This document shows positions 59,324 to 64,000 of a stretch of 64,000 bases of DNA, one piece after another. Below the pieces are notes generated by a model. It saw only the letters and a program-made list of their open reading frames with translations. It did no database searches and had not been told where the DNA came from. This stretch comes from Fomes fomentarius (taxonomy: Eukaryota; Basidiomycota; Agaricomycetes; Polyporales; Polyporaceae). The stretch lies in assembly GCA_022606135.1 (NCBI GenBank), contig JABYQN010000009.1, positions 1,823,001-1,887,000 on the forward strand. Direction: 5' to 3'. The translations under genes and the position numbers were made by a program. Positions within the stretch are counted from its first letter, which is position 1. Each line of letters begins with the position of its first letter.

Positions 59324-60583
59324 TTAATCAACAACCGCTCCTCCGTTGATATTGATGGTTTGACCTTACAACGGATTCAGTCAGTAATCCAGCACAATAA
59401 GGCAGAACTTGTGAGTTTGGACATTGACCTGTAACAAAGTAGGCCTCTGGCTTCACTAGATACGAGACTATGCCTCCGATGACTGATGGCTGAGCAGGAG
59501 CGGTCGGCCGTATTCCTGTGATCTAGGACAATAGGTATTCGCCCGATTCAGATGCACAATGCAAATCGGATCAAAGGATATCAGTCAACTAACCTTTGCC
59601 TGGTCACCCGATGGGACAGCTGTGCGAGATCACCCAAAGATTGTGAGTTCATGAACACTGATGAAAGTACCAGCAAGTATTAGGAAGCCGAGTACATACA
59701 CATTCCAGAAGCGATAGCACCCGGGGCATAACAGTTCACCGTGATGTTGTGCGCAGCCAGCTCCAGGGCTGCCCAGCGGTTTGTGACGTCAGTAAGAGCT
59801 CTTTGTCTGAAGAACGTTACGATATGTGAATACCGACCTGCAGACTGAGTCAGACCTCGAACTGCGAACTTCGATGCGCTATAGGCAGGGAGATGTCCAA
59901 GACCTGACAGGGTAGGTATTGTGAGTGTTCAGACTGGATATCATGGCTCCGAAACGCAATACCGGTCTTTCCGGCAGCTGAGCATGCTCCTGAAGGCATT
60001 TCACCACATGAGATTAAGGGTGAGGTGAGCTTGCGCTGTGATACGAATCATGGCGAAGACAAACCAATCAGACGTCCTCCACGCCCTTGCTTGACCATCT
60101 GACGTGCAGCATGCTTGTAGCAGAGCATAACACCTCGCGCATTGACCGACATTACTTGGTCCCAATCCTCGACAGTTATTTCGAGGATGGACTGAAGTCT
60201 GATGATCCCTGCGTTTGCAACCATCTGCACCACGCGCCATGAGCCACAAGGCGACAGTGAACAAATTCGTCATCAACACGCCGCCCGGCCAACAAACGTA
60301 CCACATCAACCCCGCCCAGCTCTTGAACCGTCTTCTCCACGATTTGAACGACGTCCGATTCTACAGACACGTCTCCAGGTACTGCGATTGCCTTGCGCCC
60401 CTTCGCCTGGATGTCATTGACAACCGCCATAATCTTCTCGGCGCTCGAATGGATGTCGTTCACAGCGATATTGTAGCCGTCCTCCGCAAGCCGTAGAGCG
60501 ACCGCCTCACCGATTCCTTGCCCGGCCCCAGTCACGATCGCCACTCGGTTAGCAGGCCCAATATCAGTGGGAACTGTCGACAT
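59324..60583 (-). CDS. Short-chain dehydrogenase/reductase 2 (paralogue of SDR 1)
   Basis: Exons 60583-60302, 60224-60065, 59989-59963, 59903-59838, 59768-59700, 59619-59594, 59522-59429, 59364-59324; 254 residues, phases close. VTGAGQGIGEA (17-27), IAVNDIHSS (Asp, NAD(H)-type), NAGIIRLQS, VNARGVMLCYKHAARQMV, GACSAAGKTG (Ser), YSASK (Tyr164/Lys168), CYAPGAIAS and a C-terminal GQTINING are intact. Five internal or terminal exon lengths equal those of SDR 1 (160, 27, 66, 69, 41). Exon 6 is shorter (26 against 53), so the flexible substrate-lid region differs. Here the fourth intron is canonical GT-AG where SDR 1 uses GC-AG. Substrate unknown. Confidence 0.9.
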
Positions 60584-60672
60584 AGTTGTAGGGGCGTGTA
60601 GTGGGTGATTTGAAAAGCGTAGGGAGGGTGATGGTGCTGGGACCTCGCTGAGCTTCGACTTCTCAGTTAAGC

Positions 60673-60679
60673 TTATATA
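60673..60679 (-). promoter_or_regulatory. TATA box of SDR gene 2
   Basis: On the minus strand TATATAAG lies 90 bases before the start codon at 60583. Confidence 0.5.
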
Positions 60680-61339
60680 CTCATCTCGTCGAGTCGCCGA
60701 GACGCGCCTTCGCATGCTGGACCAGAGCTTGTTTGTATCGTCCGACTATGGGCCTTTAACTGTTGGCATGTAATCAATGACTTATCACGAGGGCTGCCTG
60801 TCCCCACATGAAGTAAACTCGCTCACGTATCTCGACCTCATATTCGGCGCCAGACCCCGGTGCATGGCAATTGGGCGGTAGAAGACGATATTGGACGACT
60901 CAGTGTACGTCGAAGTACCTCCTCTTTCTGTATGTATTGCACATGGATTCGACGCACAATTGTACGAGGAAACCCCCGACAATGATACAATTGGCCTGTT
61001 AAGGCGAATATCCGTCGTCAGTCACATGAGATTCCCGTGAGAGTGATATGAGACGGTCTCGCGGGTTCAATATCTCTGGTACCCCCACAGCCTGAACACG
61101 GAATGGTCTGACCATTCTGACCTAAATCAACTTCTTTACTAGCGCGTGACTGAGAGAATGAAATAGTCGTACTCATGGGCATGTTAATGGGCATTGGACA
61201 CACTGATCTTGTGTTTCCGTAACTCGAAAGTTGTATGACAACAGCTTGGTTAGCAGGATAAAGTCATGGTGTAGTAACTCACCAGCACTATGCACGAGTC
61301 CGTGGTCTGCATTCTTCTATGCGCTGTAGTGCGTGTTGT
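60680..61339. other. Intergenic, 660 bases
   Basis: Upstream of SDR 2 and downstream of the decayed SDR copy. No supported feature. Confidence 0.4.
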
Positions 61340-61925
61340 GTTGTGGTTTAGTAGCGCATTCATCACAGTCACCGATCTTGCCAGCGTCCGAAGACGCGCC
61401 TATATAAGAAGTCCTATCGGTGAGAGCACCATGAGGACAGTAGATCACGTACAGATCCCACCCGGTCTTGTGCGACCGTATGCCGCTGCGGCGCAGTGTG
61501 CTCGATACACAAGAATGTATCATGAACATTGACGGACAGTGCATAGTCACAACTTCTGACAATATGCTTGAGAACCGGACTGTAACGTACAAACCCAGGA
61601 GAAGCGATCGAGACGCACCACATCTCATCCTCCAACTTGAAGTTCAGATACAGTTCTGCCGACCATAGATTCGACAACGTCTAGCTAGGAGGGGACATCG
61701 CCGCACACAACGACGACTCGGTTATTCTTGTGTTCGATAGCCTGGGCAAACTCAGCCAACTGTGCTTGTTGTCGTTTGCCGTTTTCTGTTGATCGCAATG
61801 TCACATTGTCGAGGTCCATCCTCGGCAAGGTTCAATGCAATGGCATCGCCGATACCTAGGTCAGCCCCAGTGAAAAGCGACACAGGTGGGTGTGTCTTGC
61901 TCATCCATGATGGTGAACTGCAGCG
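61340..61925 (-). pseudogene. Decayed short-chain dehydrogenase copy B
   Basis: Read on the minus strand, 61900-61780 gives TGADLGIGDAIALNLAEDG and CDIAIN, a degraded cofactor loop (the third glycine region is altered). About 61580-61500 gives SVNVHDTFLCIEH, matching the VNARGxFLC helix. About 61415-61370 gives GASSDAGKIG, matching exon 3 of SDR 1. Stop codons and frame changes separate the blocks. The Tyr-x-x-x-Lys exon and the C-terminus are missing. It is nearest to SDR 2 and in the same orientation, so a tandem duplication that decayed is likely. Confidence 0.7.
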
Positions 61926-62731
61926 CGCGACACGTGTCAGAAAAGAGGTCTTCACATGACGTCGTCTAGACGAATGCATCGAGAGCCTGTCTTGAATGAC
62001 AGATCGGAATCCCGTTTCCACCCATGGAGGGACTTCTGCTGGCTTGGCTTGAATTTCAATAGCAAGAGCAGGTAGAATGATTACACACCTTGGGCTGGGC
62101 CGACAGGTTGATTGCTGTTCACCACAATTTGCATCGCCGTTTCAAGTGTTGCTCAGGTTGTTTCCCACTACATTTCGTATGCGTACTTATACAGGGTTTC
62201 ACAGCATGTTGGGGTATCTCTCATACTTCTGACGTACTGAGAGACATGCACACTGCATGTGCGGCCATGGTCGGTCTGTGGCACCTTCATATCCACCGAT
62301 GAGCCTACCAAGGATCGCAACTTGTGCTACTGCATATGCCGTGAATGTTGTGGGCGTGCGTCAGCCTGCGTCAATTTGCATACCTTTACCTTACGACAAG
62401 GTTGACTGATTCATAGGGTGGAAGTCGGACAATAGGCAATGCGTATGTCATGGGAAGAGGATGTAAGGGCGCGATATCAGCGCTTCGCCTATCAACAGCG
62501 CCAACACGAGGCAGCAACGCGGGTGCCGACGCATACCTAAAGTGGCAACATCGGGGAGATGCCGTAGCTTGCCGCAGAAGCCAATCAAATCAGTCAAACG
62601 CGCGTCGGCGCGGCTACATAAGGACAGCAGGCATTCCCCACTCGTCGTTCTTCCCCCGACACCATCTGTGACTGCATGCTTGCTCATCTGCCATTTCTCT
62701 GGTTCCTCTTTTCCTTACAGCAATAGTGTGT
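61926..62731. other. Upstream region of the heat-shock gene, 806 bases
   Basis: CCAAT at 62581-62585 and a TATA-like CTACATAAGG at about 62614-62623 precede the start by 150 and 110 bases. A possible 5'-UTR intron (donor GTGACT near 62667, acceptor TTACAG at 62720) ends just before the start. No clear array of GAA/TTC heat-shock elements is visible. The first half holds nothing I can name. Confidence 0.4.
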
Positions 62732-64000
62732 ATGACAATGTCAATTCCGTTCCATCAATTCGTGGACTATTCCAATCCTGCAACTCCGCGTGTGTACGCT
62801 TGGGAAGTAGCGTCAACGTCAGCAACCTCAACATCAGACCAAGATGCCGCACTCCAACCACCATCTGAGCAACAATTTCAACAACAAGATGTTCAACAGC
62901 ATATCCAACAGCAACAGCAGCACGTCTCGCCCAGCCAGCTTCAATTGCGCCAGCTCCCTCCAACACAGTATCAGCAACCCTCGACTTCTCAAGAGCATCA
63001 CCAGCATCAGCACTTTCAACAGCATCAGCAGTCCCACCATCACCACCAACAACAGCAAGCTCAGCAGCTTCATGTCTCGCCGCAGGACCAAGTCGCATCC
63101 AGCACGATGCAGCCTCAGTATCGGTTTGAGACCATCACTGAAGAGGACTTCGTTCACGCGAATGCGACGGGCTCACGCCCGGGAACATCCCGCCGCCGTG
63201 GTGCGTCTAAGCCTCCGTCGCTACACATCGACACCGCTCGCGCGTCGTCGTCTTCAGTGGCAGCCGCCGCGAGCCCGAGCGCGCAGTCCTCGGCGGGAGC
63301 TGGCCCTTCGCGTGTTGCGTATCCACGCCCGTATGTTCACTCTACCCACCCATACCGCCGCCCTCAATCCACAACGTCCTCGAGCTCTGGCAGAAGTTCT
63401 GTCCCTCCTGGCGGACAAGCTGCCATGACATCTCGTCGTGTAAGTGAGTTGTCCTCTCAGACGCTTCAGACCAGTGTGGGTGGCGCACCGACCTCAATGT
63501 CGACACTGCCTACGATTGGCACTTCGATGGCTGTGAGTTGTCCGGCTACCAATGCCTGGCATGAAGGCTTGCTGGGGATGTCGACTTCAAGGTGTGTTCA
63601 TTCTCCCGATCGCATTATAACCAAGCTCTTGATCCTGGTCCGCTAGTTCTAGTCGCCTCGAGGGAGTACTACCATCGCGCTACAGGATCTGCACCGACAT
63701 ACACTACAGTCCAGAAGAGAACGTCATGACCGCGATGTTCGAGCTGCCCGGTGTGAAGAGGGATGACCTGCGTATCACCATGTCTGTGTGTCCGTTCAGT
63801 CGTGTGCGTCAAGTGAGCGTATCCGGTCTGTCGCGTCCGGTATTACCCCTTCAAGGATGTTCGGTGCGCGAGCGCAAGTCCGGCATGTTCTCCAGGACGC
63901 TGCCGGTGCCACCAGAAACAAGGGTGCGTTACAATTGTGCTTTGCTCTAACTATAATCGAAGTGACGCCTTGATATTCATCATAGCCCGATGACGTCGCA
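62732..64000 (+). CDS. Small heat-shock protein (HSP20) with Gln-rich N-terminus, partial
   Basis: Exons 62732-63591, 63653-63923, 63986-64000 and beyond the window; phases close. The alpha-crystallin domain begins in exon 2: NVMTAMFELPGVKRDDLRI, QVSVSGLSRPV, GCSVRERKSGMFSRTLPVPPETR/PDDVA, matching the strand order of HSP20 chaperones, including the conserved FSRTL-P segment. Before it lies a tail of about 300 residues, first glutamine/histidine-rich (about 62865-63090), then serine/alanine/proline-rich and probably disordered. Most HSP20 proteins have N-terminal arms below 100 residues, so this is unusually long. Start at the first ATG (MTMSIPFHQFVDY); a second ATG is two codons later. The 3' end lies outside the window. 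Confidence 0.85.

Overview
The window reads as nuclear DNA of a filamentous basidiomycete, most likely a wood-decay Agaricomycete. Nearly every gene is split by many 50-65 base introns with GT(R)NGT donors and YAG acceptors. It carries a HET-domain gene, a CHAPs exocytosis adaptor, a TOK-type K+ channel, a Galpha subunit with micro-exons and a GH10 xylanase. Genes lie on both strands, there are no operons, and two tRNA genes are interspersed. I joined exons by hand; for almost all genes reading phase closes exactly from start to stop.

Layout. 0-5.3 kb: a head-to-head pair encoding the carboxyltransferase (beta, running off the left edge) and biotin-carboxylase/biotin-carrier (alpha) subunits of one acyl-CoA carboxylase, followed by a small intronless gene resembling the XPA C-terminal domain. 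5.3-8.7 kb: non-coding, with palindromes, short TGTGACA/TGTTACA repeats and a nested hairpin. 8.7-13.2 kb: a HET gene with a predicted N-myristoylation start and an in-frame stop, a Der1/derlin gene and orotate phosphoribosyltransferase. 13.4-14.4 kb: a 710 bp foldback element with ~305 base inverted arms, then an intron-containing tRNA-Arg. 15-28.2 kb: TOK channel, F-box-like protein, a glyoxylate/hydroxypyruvate reductase-like dehydrogenase and HMG-CoA reductase. 28.2-34.9 kb: a gene-poor stretch. 34.9-46.2 kb: a Galpha gene with 4- and 6-base micro-exons, then the divergent pair aspartokinase / CHAPs. 46.7-62 kb: a local short-chain dehydrogenase (SDR) family with two intact genes (48.3 and 59.3 kb) and two decayed copies (46.7 and 61.3 kb), interleaved with an unrecognised small gene, the xylanase, a CCDC6-like coiled-coil gene and tRNA-Gly. 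The right edge cuts a small heat-shock protein gene with a glutamine-rich N-terminus.

Functional themes are mostly housekeeping: acyl-CoA carboxylation, pyrimidine, sterol and aspartate-family amino acid synthesis, ER quality control, Golgi export, K+ transport and G-protein signalling. To these are added one self/non-self-type gene, one secreted plant-cell-wall enzyme and an expanding/decaying SDR cluster. No plasmid, phage or CRISPR features are present. Long intergenic stretches are described as such rather than filled with chance ORFs.
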